Below the pieces are notes generated by a model. That model was not told where the DNA came from and did no database searches. It was given only the letters and a program-made list of their open reading frames with translations. The position numbers and the translations under genes were made by a program. Shown piece by piece: positions 46,601 to 64,000 of a DNA stretch of 64,000 bases. How positions within the stretch are numbered: position 1 is the stretch's first letter; each line of letters starts with the position of its first letter. The DNA lies in NCBI RefSeq assembly GCF_041260155.1, contig NC_091933.1:23032599-23096598 (forward strand), written 5' to 3'. This stretch comes from Ptychodera flava (taxonomy: Eukaryota > Hemichordata > Enteropneusta > Ptychoderidae).

Positions 46601-48974
46601 CAACAATACCACATCTTATATATGATATTAGTTTCCTCGGTCAGTCCACATTTGATGTGATCAGTCCTTCAAAATAAGCAGTGGAGGAGCTGCACTCTAC
46701 TTTGAGGTGTTAGTTGTGTCATTTATTAGCATCGTAGTTCTCACATGCTCAGCTGCTATTTTCTGAGTCATAATCACTTAAAAGATCCAACAACTTGTTG
46801 TTACATACATGTACAAAAAGGCTTGACACATTGCTTTCATGTATCTTTGTTGTATACAGATTTCGGCCACGTAGTAGGTGGTCGCCATTTTGGGTTCGTT
46901 CTAAGTAACCAACATATTCAAATGTACTTCATCTAATATGATCATTACAAATTACTTAATGAGTGTAACAAAATGAGGTAATTTTTTCTCTACATATAAA
47001 ATAACACAGACAGATGTAGTCGCTAACAATATTTGGATGACATTGGCCAGCAGTAGGTTATGCTCTGCCAAGTCACAAAATAATGCTGAAGTACTGAAAA
47101 TACAGTATTAATAATAATTTGCTGTAGCACAGCACAAAGGAAAATATAAACAAGTATCAACGAGTGACTCTGCACAGATAATACCATAATCATTAACACA
47201 GCACAAACACTGGTACGGAACATTCTGTACAGGGTAATGGTACCAAAGTTCAAGAGGTTCACAGATATATATCCTAATTTTATCTTCAGTAACTGTATAA
47301 AAACGTACACAATGTAATTATTACATGAGGTGAAACATTTCATTCTGCACTCATTCACACTAAAATGCACCTAATTTTTCCGAGGTTAATTTCTATCAAT
47401 TATTTATATATTTATTTCTTTCTTTATTTATTTATTCATTCACTCATCTATTGGAGGTGCATAACTTTGTTGGACTGGATTTTGTTTACAGAAATAAATG
47501 TTGTAACTGATGCAATGACAGGATGCTAGAAGTGTGATTTGACATATTATTTGATCTATTCATATTGCAATTATTTAATGGAGAAAATCTAAAGATACAT
47601 TGAAAACAGAAAATATGAACTGCTATCTAAATAATGCTGATGGGTGATAATTCAACAAAGTAAATTGGTGGTTTAATCATGATGGCATTTTTTTTATTGC
47701 TATGTTCAGGCCACCTTGGTTCACAGCATGTGAAGTGGCTGAAGCCATTGCATCATCAATTGGAAACAGTATCAACAAATGATATTGATTTTCCTCTTAC
47801 AATATTATGTGTTGCCATTTCTTCATTTATGATTTCAATATGCATTTAGATATATACATGCCCAAATTCAAACTAAAGATAATCAATGAGAGCACTTCTA
47901 TTCTTAGTGGTGGCCCTATGTAATACTGGATATGAGAAAGAGCTGCAAGTCTGCCATGGTTAATTGAAGCATATTTTGATGCATTTACTTGTTATTGTTA
48001 TGCTATGGAAATATGTGTTTCATTACATGTAACCATTTTTTTAAAGACAAAGTAATCCAAAGAATTGAGTAGTGGAACCACATTATATATTCCACTTCCT
48101 GTTGCGATAATTTTTAGTTTGAGAGCGACAATGTGCTAATACTTGGGCATGGAGTTAACATACCGGGTACTTCACAATGGAACACCAATTGCAAAACCCA
48201 TATCCACTAAATTTAGAATCACCAATCATGGCTAAATGGCCAGATGTTTTCATTTCCGCTATCATCAAATAACATATGATGTTAGCATATCCAAAGAGTT
48301 ATTCGGAGCAAATAAGTTTCAATTTTTTTATGAACACAGTCCCAGGAGGCACTGTGTGATGAAAGTGTGTTAACAGCTAATAGAACATATTATTGTTCAA
48401 GTCACATTTTTACCAAAGAAGTCTTTCACACCCTTGTAAACTGTCCTAACTTTTGCTTTGTATGGAAATAGACTTGCTTTATTAAATATGTCCAACTGTC
48501 TACTGCACCATATTCAGTTAAATCAGTGAAGTGGGGTGTTTAGATTTGTAAATGTACAAAGTCTCACAAGCAAATCATATTTACAATATGGCCAACAACT
48601 AAGTTGCATACTAGCAAAATCTGGCTCAACCTGCAAGTAGCAGACAAAAAATGTGGAAAAGAGTTCATGAATGAAGACTTTATTATATGTTAATGATTGA
48701 ACATTAAATGCTGTCCCTTGCCCAGGAACAAAATAATACAATGAGTATAGGTTGGGAAAAATACTGCAGCAGGACAAATGGTGAATACTAAATGTAATTT
48801 ACCTGATCTTCCCACATTCGTTTGAAAGTGTCTCCATGCTTCCTAAAAAACTGGTAGTCCTGCCCATCAATCTCCGACGAAAACAGTCGAATTTCATGAG
48901 CGGTCAACCGTATCTTCCTCATTCTGTTGGGTGTATACTTTGCTTTCTTTTCTCTCTTCTTCTCTACCCTTCGT
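35763..48974 (-). CDS. Unrecognised large protein with C-terminal MYND zinc finger
   Basis: Eleven minus-strand exons chain in phase: 48974-48803, 46467-46384, 46137-46074, 45567-45475, 44996-44911, 43979-42472, 41943-41809, 40915-39578, 37699-37321, 36425-36370 and 35830-35763 (stop TAG at 35765-35763). They give roughly 1,300 aa if the two single-base shifts in the 1.5-kb exon are discounted. The N-terminal part is compact (QDYQFFRKHGDTFKRMWEDQ). The middle is Lys/Glu/Pro-rich and low in complexity, with repeated TDKxxEK motifs. An acidic block (SADEDEYADDEVFQDFLLEFE) and a structured C-terminal region come next. The end is a classical MYND finger: CFGC, CQRC, YYCGKSCQ, then DWTDRHKKEH. MYND fingers bind proline-rich peptides in partner proteins. 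I do not recognise the rest. Exon 1 may be upstream: the first ATG in the 48974-48803 exon is at 48922, with an open frame before it. Confidence 0.8.
36001..36195. mobile_element. 195-bp TIR MITE in MYND gene intron
   Basis: ATTAAAGGTATACTGTCACC at the left end is matched by the inverse GGTGACTTTATACCTTTAAT at the right end (two mismatches). The core is non-coding. It lies between the last two exons. Confidence 0.75.
36915..37075. repeat. Dispersed foldback repeat, copy 2
   Basis: Shares ATGTGTATTTC, GGATTTGTTTA and CATCACATGATCTCTTGGGC with 15425-15560. Partly inverse outer segments (GTACAAACAAAACC and GGATTTGTTTATAC) allow folding. It lies in a MYND gene intron. Confidence 0.55.
37770..37854 (+). 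mobile_element. 85-bp TTAA-flanked MITE, copy 3
   Basis: TTAA at 37766-37769 and 37855-37858 flank termini CCTTTTCACC and the inverse GGTGAACAGG. The core matches the inverse of 23503-23584 (CACCACCATGGTTTG, GGACCTGTTTACAGGGAATT). Confidence 0.7.
38642..38951. mobile_element. 310-bp near-perfect foldback element
   Basis: The two halves are inverse almost end to end: AGTCGCCCATTTTTCATGAA at the left, its inverse at the right, and a centre formed by CCATCGCGAAAATGAATTAA and TTCATTTTCGCGATGG around TGGTCATGACCA. As single-stranded DNA or RNA it would form one hairpin of about 150 bp. It lies in the MYND gene intron between exons 40915-39578 and 37699-37321. Confidence 0.85.
40989..41335 (-). 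mobile_element. Dispersed family C, copy 2, with TTAA ends
   Basis: The ends are TTAAGGTCGAATGTGCCTC and the inverse GAGGCACGTACTTCCTTAA, so the family has about 20-bp terminal inverted repeats beginning at TTAA. The core is the inverse of 56119-56467. It lies in a MYND gene intron, just upstream of the 40915 acceptor. Confidence 0.7.
42472..43979 (-). CDS. Large exon of the MYND gene with two -1 frameshifts
   Basis: The exon begins after a CTCTCTGTATAG acceptor at 43979, in phase with the preceding exon (44996-44911), and ends at a GTAAGA donor at 42471. Frame 1 runs through IWLEAEVLSSGEEYWIQPS to the Lys run near 43500. A second frame then carries KNKLSAAHKQVAREN to PEKALIGQYMDGYLPS near 43330. 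The third frame carries VFGFGKWNRYINTKLGKSG onward to the donor. Each switch equals one missing base, at a run of A (about 43500) and a run of C (about 43330), and the two shifts together restore the phase needed by the next exon. An assembly error is the simplest reading. A recent pseudogene or extra tiny introns are alternatives. The first 15 residues (VYLLLPLYLCFGGAV) are hydrophobic. Confidence 0.6.
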
Positions 48975-49597
48975 CTGGAGAGAAAAGAAGATGTCATCAA
49001 GACTTGCCAAACAAGGAAGTGAAAGTAATACAATATTCTGAATGCATACACTACGTCAACATGGTCAAGCTAATGTATTGACAGATTACATTATGGTGGT
49101 CTTGCATTAGAAACTGTGCACTGTGAATGTTTAATGTCCTGCAAGTTTTGCGAGCGAAGACATAGTTCGCCTTTGAGAAATGAACGATTTCCTTGTCCCG
49201 CTGGCACCTCTGTGGCGCATTATACAGTACAACATATAGTATACACAATGACTTTGTTGTCTCTACGACTGGGCAGCCTTTCACATACGCAGCAAGCTAT
49301 TTCTGCCTCTAGCAAGCAAGATATTCCCTTTAGTGATTTCTGACCCATTGTGGGCACATAAGATGGGACAGGTAAATTAGACTTTTCACGAAATTTCAAT
49401 TGTGATGACAAAGACTTAACACCAGTACACGGTAGGTCTGTGTCTGTCCTGGATTGGCATGTGACCGATAAAGAAAACCTGAGGACAGGCTAGTACATGT
49501 ACAAAGTCCACATATTTTTAGTGAAATGAATTTGTGCACAATGTTAGTGTTTTTGTTTCAATTAAAAGGATTGTAGGAAAGTAAATAAGATATATTT

Positions 49598-49760
49598 ACG
49601 ATTTATAAACAGCACCCGCGCAATGTAGACCGAAAATCTGCAGAAAGTGTCACCAACTGACGTTGTTTAGAAGAGTCACCAGACCAAAAGTTCCTGTGCG
49701 AACAACACCTTTCGGAGCGATACACAAGAGTGGTCACGTGACACACTATTAAACTTATTA
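49598..49760 (-). promoter_or_regulatory. Possible 5' exon and promoter of the MYND gene
   Basis: On the minus strand a GTAAAT donor at about 49600 follows an ATG-free stretch that could be a 5' UTR exon. GGTCACGTGAC, an E-box, lies at 49732-49742 just upstream. In this model translation would start at the ATG at 48922. No transcript evidence is available. Confidence 0.3.
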
Positions 49761-50013
49761 TTTTGACATTTTACATTCGTCATGTAGGCGAAAATATACT
49801 ATGGTAAAAATCATGAGAAGTTTTGCATTCTAATCGCATTAGTTATAAGAAATAATCTTATCTTAATATTTTCATGCATAAAATTTGAAATGCTTGATGG
49901 CTGAAGCTGGACAAATTATTTCTTTACACACTGAATAATGTGCTAAAAATGCTATTGCCCGTGTCCGTTTTGACATCAGCTCGATCCTCCATCAACGGCA
50001 AGCGTGCGTGGTC

Positions 50014-50187
50014 ATGCTGGATGTCCTACGATTGCTGACATTCTCGTTTGGTTTCTTCTGTCTTCTTTGGGCTTTCAATCTATTTCTGGTTGCTCAACTC
50101 TGGGATGAAGTCACTGTTATGACTGAGGTTGTTGAAATCTTTGAGAGAAATCGAGGACACGGAAGAATAACTCCACTGAGGGCGTAG
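50014..50187 (+). CDS. Candidate 57-aa single-pass membrane microprotein
   Basis: An ATG with G at -3 opens 57 codons to TAG. Residues about 8-28 (LTFSFGFFCLLWAFNLFLVA) are strongly hydrophobic and would form one membrane span. An acidic, then basic tail follows (EVVEIFERNRGHGRI). The frame is closed upstream by a stop before any other ATG. It lies between the MYND gene start and TMEM209, near other promoter-like sequence. No family is recognised. It could also be the first exon of an unseen spliced gene, or chance. Confidence 0.3.
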   Translation: MLDVLRLLTFSFGFFCLLWAFNLFLVAQLWDEVTVMTEVVEIFERNRGHGRITPLRA

Positions 50188-50370
50188 TGCCCAGTAGTGG
50201 CAGTACAACAGTAAACATTCGCCGCGCCATTCTGTCAAAATTTTGAATCAGTAACATACCAATACGTAATTTTTAAGGTACAAACACCGCTTGAATTTAA
50301 TTAGGCACCAAGGAAATAAACCGGTAAGTGTTATAAAACTCTACAATAAGTGTTCCAATGGCACATGCCT

Positions 50371-50404
50371 CATGGATGTAAAAAATAGATTTTTTACATC
50401 CATG
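50371..50404. repeat. 34-bp perfect palindrome
   Basis: CATGGATGTAAAAAAT is followed by its inverse ATTTTTTACATCCATG with a two-base centre. Confidence 0.85.
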
Positions 50405-50483
50405 CTCAAAGTAACTCTCGAGTGCCCGTCCGGCTTCATCAATAAACCCGTTCAATAGTGAACACCTATTGCCTCAGTGCCTG

Positions 50484-50575
50484 GTCTAGTCTGCAGAGAC
50501 CCAGCGATTCGCGTTCTCCCCTGTTGGAACACGCGCGCCCTTCAGAGACGCGACGCGAATCCCAGGGTCTGGACG
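50484..50575. repeat. Short inverted repeat in CpG-rich DNA
   Basis: AGACCCAGCGATTCGCG and the near-inverse CGCGAATCCCAGGGTCT flank about 40 bp of GC-rich spacer. The function is unknown. Confidence 0.55.
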
Positions 50576-50622
50576 TTCTTGCAAGCGACCGGTCGGATTT
50601 CTGCCTGATCCGGGTACTTTAA

Positions 50623-52288
50623 CCCTTTTCCTGCCAAGTTGGTGAAAATCCGCTTGAAATTCGGTGTAGCTAGAAGCTGAGCAGCCACGGCCGTTATTCT
50701 CCTAAGGCGGTGGAAATCGGGCTACTTTTTGGTACCCCCTTTCCTGCCTAGTCGACGGCACTACGTTTTGCTATCCCCTGTGCGTTTAGGGGTCATCCGA
50801 GGACAGGTTTTCTGACAAGGAACGCCTTTTCCCCTCGAAATGGGTTCGCAGGGAGTCGATAGACAGGGAAAGGTGCAGAAACCTGTCCGCCAGTCCCCCA
50901 CACCCGAGGGGGGCTGGTTTTTTTTTACCGCTTTTTAGCGGACTTGGCAGGATAGCATGGTGACGTTTTCTGGCGGAGTTGGACGTACTTGGCTGCCTGG
51001 CACTATACAGATTGCTGCCGAACTTGACCAACTCGGCAATGCTAATCTAGAAGGCTACCTCTTGCAAACGACTTGGCAGATATGCCGATGGTGCGAGACG
51101 AAAGTCACTTATTCAGTTGTGCGTGACTGAAAATGAGAACGTATTTTTGACGGGACGGCTCGACTTGTTATTCCCATGGAACGGATATGAACGACTCGGA
51201 AATACCATTACAAACTGGTGTCCGACGTACTAAGCTGGGCTTCAGCTCTGCAAGTTCAAGCCAGGCAACGTCCTTCACTGCCTTGGCCGTGCCATTCAAT
51301 GGACGTAGCTTTGGATTTTTTATTTATTCCACCGTCCGAAGTATTAGCTCTGGTTTGCAGGCGAACGTATCCTCTTGCCGACGCATTGGTAACTACGTAC
51401 GCTGTTTGCGTACAGAGAATTCAAAAGGGCACATGAGGTCAATATGCTACATGTACGGGGATACCGCCTGCATTTAGCAGGGACTGCTTTTGTTATGCAA
51501 ACCAGCTAGCAGTACAATATGGCTGCCAGCATGTGGACACGTCGATGGCTAGAACAATGGAAGCATATTGCGTTGCACCCGTGCATCGCAAAAGTGAACT
51601 GAAGACTTGGGGGTAGTGACTGGTTATCACTGGTTAGCTGCAGCCCAAGCCATGTCGGTACAAACCCGTACCTGACTGAGGACCACTCGATTAAGTCAGT
51701 AATGAACGGTAACACTTGTAAGCCAACTCCCAACTGAGCTGGCAAAACTACGTAAAGCTGTGCTTCAATGGCTCAGCCATGTCGTTAATACAACGGCAAA
51801 AACGTAGTTTTTGTGCTACACTGCCAAGTCGTTGGAGGTACGTATTCAAGATGCCCTACCCTGGGGAAACAGGACAGGTTTGACGGTGCTGCTGCACCCC
51901 TAGCACGACCTCAGGGTCTCTGACTAACAGACGAGTGAGGTGATGTTTGTGCCTGGCGGACGTACGTAATACTGAAGGAGTTTATTTCCGAAAAAATAAA
52001 CATGAAACGGCAATAAAATGACGCACTCCCAGGGGCAAACAAAGCCGGTGACCTCAATTTTTTTCTGCAGCAACCCTTGAGCTCCTTCCCCTGTCTACGG
52101 GCATGTAGAAATTATCGAAGTCTAACACGTATAAGTACGGCTAAAACTACCCTGAAAATGGGCGATTTCTGCCAAAATGGCTGGCAGGATAACATGCAGG
52201 AGAGCCAATCTTTTGCAGGCACATATTATGGGGCGGTTTTCTACTGACTTGGGAGAATAACGGACAAGGGCGCTCGGCAGGAAAAGGG
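50623..52288. mobile_element. 1,666-bp piggyBac-like non-autonomous element
   Basis: TTAA at 50619-50622 and 52289-52292 flank perfect 13-bp termini CCCTTTTCCTGCC and the inverse. A further inverse pair, CCGTTATTCTCC at 50691-50702 and GGAGAATAACGG at 52252-52263, lies inside. ACTTGGCAG and its inverse recur within, as subterminal repeats often do. TTAA targeting and CCC termini are typical of piggyBac. Its open frames are short and unlike a DDD transposase, so it would need a helper. It is GC-richer than its surroundings. Confidence 0.75.
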
Positions 52289-52583
52289 TTAAAGAACTGC
52301 ACACATCCGTTAATCAAAACAAAAATGACAAGTAGCATAGCCAAATAAAATGAAAAATAAAAACATACCACGTATATAAGTCTACCAGCTACTAGTATAT
52401 ATTCTCTCCGCCCAGTTAGATAGGTGTTTCTTTTGATGTCACTACCCTCATGAATATTTATATACTTGCAAGAACTGACAGTCGCTGTGTCTGGCAGCGC
52501 GTGCTCACAGCTGCACAGCGTAGTCTTCGAATGCAGGCCCATCGAGGGCACGCACAAAACAAGGCACAGCGACTGTGGAGAGT

Positions 52584-52764
52584 CTATGCCTGGTCATGAG
52601 GGCTGTAGCGCCTGTCTATTACCCCGAGGGGCCGTGTGTTACCAGAAACACATCGCTATTCCCCGAGGCCGTAGGCCGAGGGGTATAGTGATGTGTTTCT
52701 GGTAACACACGGCCACCAGGGGTAATAGACGAGCGCTATAACCTGAATAAAGACCAGGCTATAG
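52584..52764. mobile_element. 181-bp foldback element
   Basis: Inverse arms share CCGTGTGTTACCAGAAACAC, TCTATTACCCC and GCCTGGTC, with a centre of CCCCGAGGCCGTAGG against CCGAGGGG. No coding. Confidence 0.85.
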
Positions 52765-53616
52765 GTGTTTTATAACACACCACATGCTCATTTTGTATTG
52801 TGATATATAGTTTTTAATGTGTTTTGATATTTTGCAAGATTCGACTAAACGAAATCCAAAAAATACCTTCTGCTAGTGTAACTACACAGAATTTCTTGTG
52901 CAAACATTGGCCACCTTAGAAAAGCACTTGCCTTTTGTAATCTTCCACAAAGCGGCACAGTCACCAGTTTATTCTATGGATTGGGCCACGTCGGTGGTTT
53001 GGAGGGGCATCAAGCGTCCAAGTGTTAAACGTCTCACCCCATGTTCGGCCAATGGATCCATGGCTGTAGTGTGACTTATGTCATTGGAATGGGATGGAGG
53101 CAGCACAGTTCTCCTTGTTTTTATGTGCCATTCCAATTACCCTGTGTTAATCTGACAGAACTGTAGTCAGGCAGAGTTATACACAGTTGTGGTGCGACAT
53201 TTGTCGCACTATTTATATTTATATTGTCGCACTATGATTTTGTTTGAGCAGGCAAGTTTTCAAAGTTACCTGCTCATATGTGAGGCTGTTATTGTACAAT
53301 GCTATCCAACAGCAGTGCATAAAATTATCCACAAAGTGTAAGATCACTCTTGGAAATTTCTAATATCTAAAGGGACCTCAGCATGTTCTGTCTGTAGGCG
53401 TTCTCTTTCATACTGTTTTGTTATGCCAGACTATAATATTGAACTTGAAGTGACGTAGTTGACATACTCAGAAGGGTTATGCAGTTTTATCGATAGTTAC
53501 AAGAAACAAGCGATGCAGTAGAGTTTGCGTGCTCTGGTATGGGGAGGAAACTCATGCAATATCTTGCAAAAAGCATAGCAATTAAACATGTTACATGTAT
53601 TTTCTCTGTCTCTCAG
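52765..53616. other. Upstream flank of TMEM209 coding start
   Basis: Non-coding by inspection. It may hold the intron or leader before the first recognised TMEM209 exon, since that exon starts at a CTCTCAG acceptor. A small repeated TTGTCGCACTAT motif occurs at 53202-53235. Confidence 0.4.
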
Positions 53617-53625
53617 AAAGCAGCC

Positions 53626-62410
<8,785 letters not shown>

Positions 62411-62805
62411 AACGTCAGAGGAAGAGGCATCCTGGGATGTGACCACGGCTTTGCTCAGTGTTTAAAGGGACAAGATGTGAACATTTATATGGATGTGACA
62501 ATCAGAAAGCTTGCTGGAGTGTGTGCATTGTATACTTTTCATGCTGATACGTCGTGATGGTCAGTGGATTACTGGTACCTGTTAACAATGGACTTGGTGC
62601 TAATTTATTGAGCTATGCAACATACTGGCCACACTCTATGCAAACGTCAGCAATCAAAAGTTTCAGCGCTTCTACCGAAATGTTATGGAAGCCAGAAGTA
62701 AGAGAGTAAGCTGTTCAAAAACACAGAACATGTTACTCACTGGCCGTTTGTTTGTGCATTTTGATGTATGTATTCTGCTTAGGTAGAAATGGCTGTTTTC
62801 CCTGA

Positions 62806-63299
62806 ATTATAATATGCCTAGCTGGAATCCGGCAATCTGATTGGCTGGAGCCAGGGTTTATATTCTCAACAAGAAGACCTGCGCGCCGCGTAACATTTTT
62901 GAGCTCGCGCAAATTTCGAACGCCAACTTGAGAGCTCAACGCGCCATAATGTCGAACAAGTCTATGGCTTCAGATTGATTTTGATTGTTTAATTTTAGTC
63001 TAGTGCAGCTTGACGAACCAACAAATGAAGTGTTTCTGTAAGGAGCGGAGGCTATGTAACAACAACATGATTTTTCAAAGTTTTTTGGGCGTTTTTTTAC
63101 GTAAAATTCTTCAAGTTCGATGTCTAATCGCGATATCGATGCGTTGCGTAACCGTATTTTATGAATTCAACTTTGCACGCGCGCGCGTTCTGAAACGTTC
63201 TTTTTTAGAGTTTGTATGAGGCTGGGCGCTCCTGAACTCTCGTTCCAACTTCGGCGTTACGAAATTGCCCACTTGTTTTAAACTCTAGCATATTATAAT
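62806..63299. mobile_element. About 490-bp element with short terminal inverted repeats
   Basis: ATTATAATATGCCTAG at the left is matched by the inverse CTAGCATATTATAAT at the right (63285-63299). The interior is CpG-richer (GCGCGCCGCG, GCGCGCGCG) and carries no coding. It may be one composite with the palindrome that begins at its right edge. Confidence 0.6.
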
Positions 63300-63486
63300 G
63301 AGGTTATAAACGGTGCGCTCGGATATTTGGTTGCGGATATAAGACCTCTGGGGTGAAAATTAGCATATTTGGGTGAAATAATCACCTCGCTTCGCTCGGT
63401 GATTATTTCCCGCCAAATATGCTAATTTTCAGCCCAGAGGTCTTATATCCGCAACCAAATACCCTCGCTTGCCGTTTATAACCTCT
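63299..63486. mobile_element. 188-bp near-perfect foldback element
   Basis: The arms of about 90 bp are inverse copies sharing GAGGTTATAAACGG, ATTTGGTTGCGGATATAAGA and AAAATTAGCATATTTGG, with a centre of ATAATCACC and GGTGATTAT around CTCGCTTCGCTC. Confidence 0.85.
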
Positions 63487-64000
63487 AAGTAACAAATGAC
63501 TGCAAGGTTTGTAATTGTCATGCACAGCTGCACGAAATGTAGCATGCATTTCAGGAGTAGGAAGCATTGGTGATTCTGATTGGTTCAGTTCAGCTGAAAC
63601 AAGTGCTATCAGCCTATCAGGCTGCAGCTATCATCTAGTTCTCCTCAGCCCATGCTGGTGAAGCATATAGATCTGATTAGGGCTCTAAACTTGTTATCGT
63701 AGACATTAGTGTTGATGCAATGGTATTTCTGAAGGAAAATTGATGCGCACAAAAAATATTTTTGAAAAAGAGTCTGTATTTGAAAAAATATTTATTTCTC
63801 CAGAAGATGATTGTCACTGCAAGTGTGTAGATAGAATTATTTTTAAAACAGCCATAACTCACTTGATACTTAGCTACTACTTCGTGCAGACAGAAGTGAT
63901 TTTAGGTCATAGATGCTGGTATGGAGATTGTTAGCACGAGGAGAGCTGACATGGTTGTTTGGAAGGTTATGTATTACTACACAGTGACATCACAGTTATT

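Larger units (their letters stand above)
62411..64000. other. TMEM209 3' flank with inverted-repeat elements
   Basis: The 3' UTR starts at 62411, and no AATAAA is seen close by. The two inverted-repeat elements at 62806-63299 and 63299-63486 follow. Beyond 63490 nothing was recognised. Confidence 0.45.

Noticed and set aside
47390..47460. TTTATTTATT run as an AU-rich 3' UTR element
   Set aside because: It lies in an intron of the minus-strand gene and is a simple repeat.
50786..51745. Short frames as a piggyBac transposase
   Set aside because: Too short, on mixed strands, and without a recognisable catalytic Asp triad or Cys-rich C-terminus.

Overview
The window is nuclear DNA of an animal. 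The genes are split into many short exons with GT-AG introns. The gaps are AT-rich and full of terminal-inverted-repeat elements, foldback elements and microsatellites. Three genes are clear animal orthologues (POLR1G, THNSL1, TMEM209). I would guess an invertebrate deuterostome (hemichordate, echinoderm or cephalochordate), but the sequence does not settle this. No rRNA, tRNA, CRISPR or prokaryotic features were seen.

Layout. 1-346: nothing recognised. 347-9430: five head-to-tail copies of a non-coding repeat that looks like a non-autonomous Helentron (rolling-circle) element, with 119-bp and 227-bp internal tandem units. 9.7-13.4 kb: repeat remnants, a 1.25-kb inverted-repeat element with a small MITE inserted at its edge, and a lone 3' end of the Helentron-like family. 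13.6-17.6 kb, minus strand: five exons of POLR1G (RNA polymerase I subunit RPA34/PAF49), with the 3' part not found. 17.6-19.8 kb: a divergent promoter region holding a foldback element and a CpG-rich start. 19.8-31.2 kb, plus strand: a complete 11-exon THNSL1 (shikimate-kinase-like plus threonine-synthase-like, 731 aa), one of whose introns appears to be GC-AG. 31.2-35.8 kb: convergent 3' flanks. 35.8-48.97 kb, minus strand: an unrecognised gene of at least 11 coding exons and roughly 1,300 aa, ending in a classical MYND zinc finger. Its 1.5-kb exon carries two single-base homopolymer frameshifts. 49.6-53.6 kb: a GC-richer region with a candidate 57-aa membrane microprotein ORF, a 1,666-bp piggyBac-like non-autonomous element and a large foldback. 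53.6-62.4 kb, plus strand: a complete 13-exon TMEM209 (584 aa), followed by two inverted-repeat elements.

The genes do not form an operon or a shared pathway. POLR1G acts in nucleolar Pol I transcription, THNSL1 is a predicted PLP enzyme with a kinase-like N-terminus, and TMEM209 is a nuclear-envelope protein. Exon boundaries below were placed by hand from splice sites and checked for reading phase. THNSL1 (2,196 nt) and TMEM209 (1,755 nt) both close in frame. The POLR1G exons chain in phase as far as they go. The MYND gene chains in phase if one base is missing at each of its two frameshifts. The most unusual material is the Helentron-like array, which carries about 30 GTCACGTGAC-type E-boxes and about 16 perfect AGGTCAAAGGTCA direct repeats, and the novel MYND gene.
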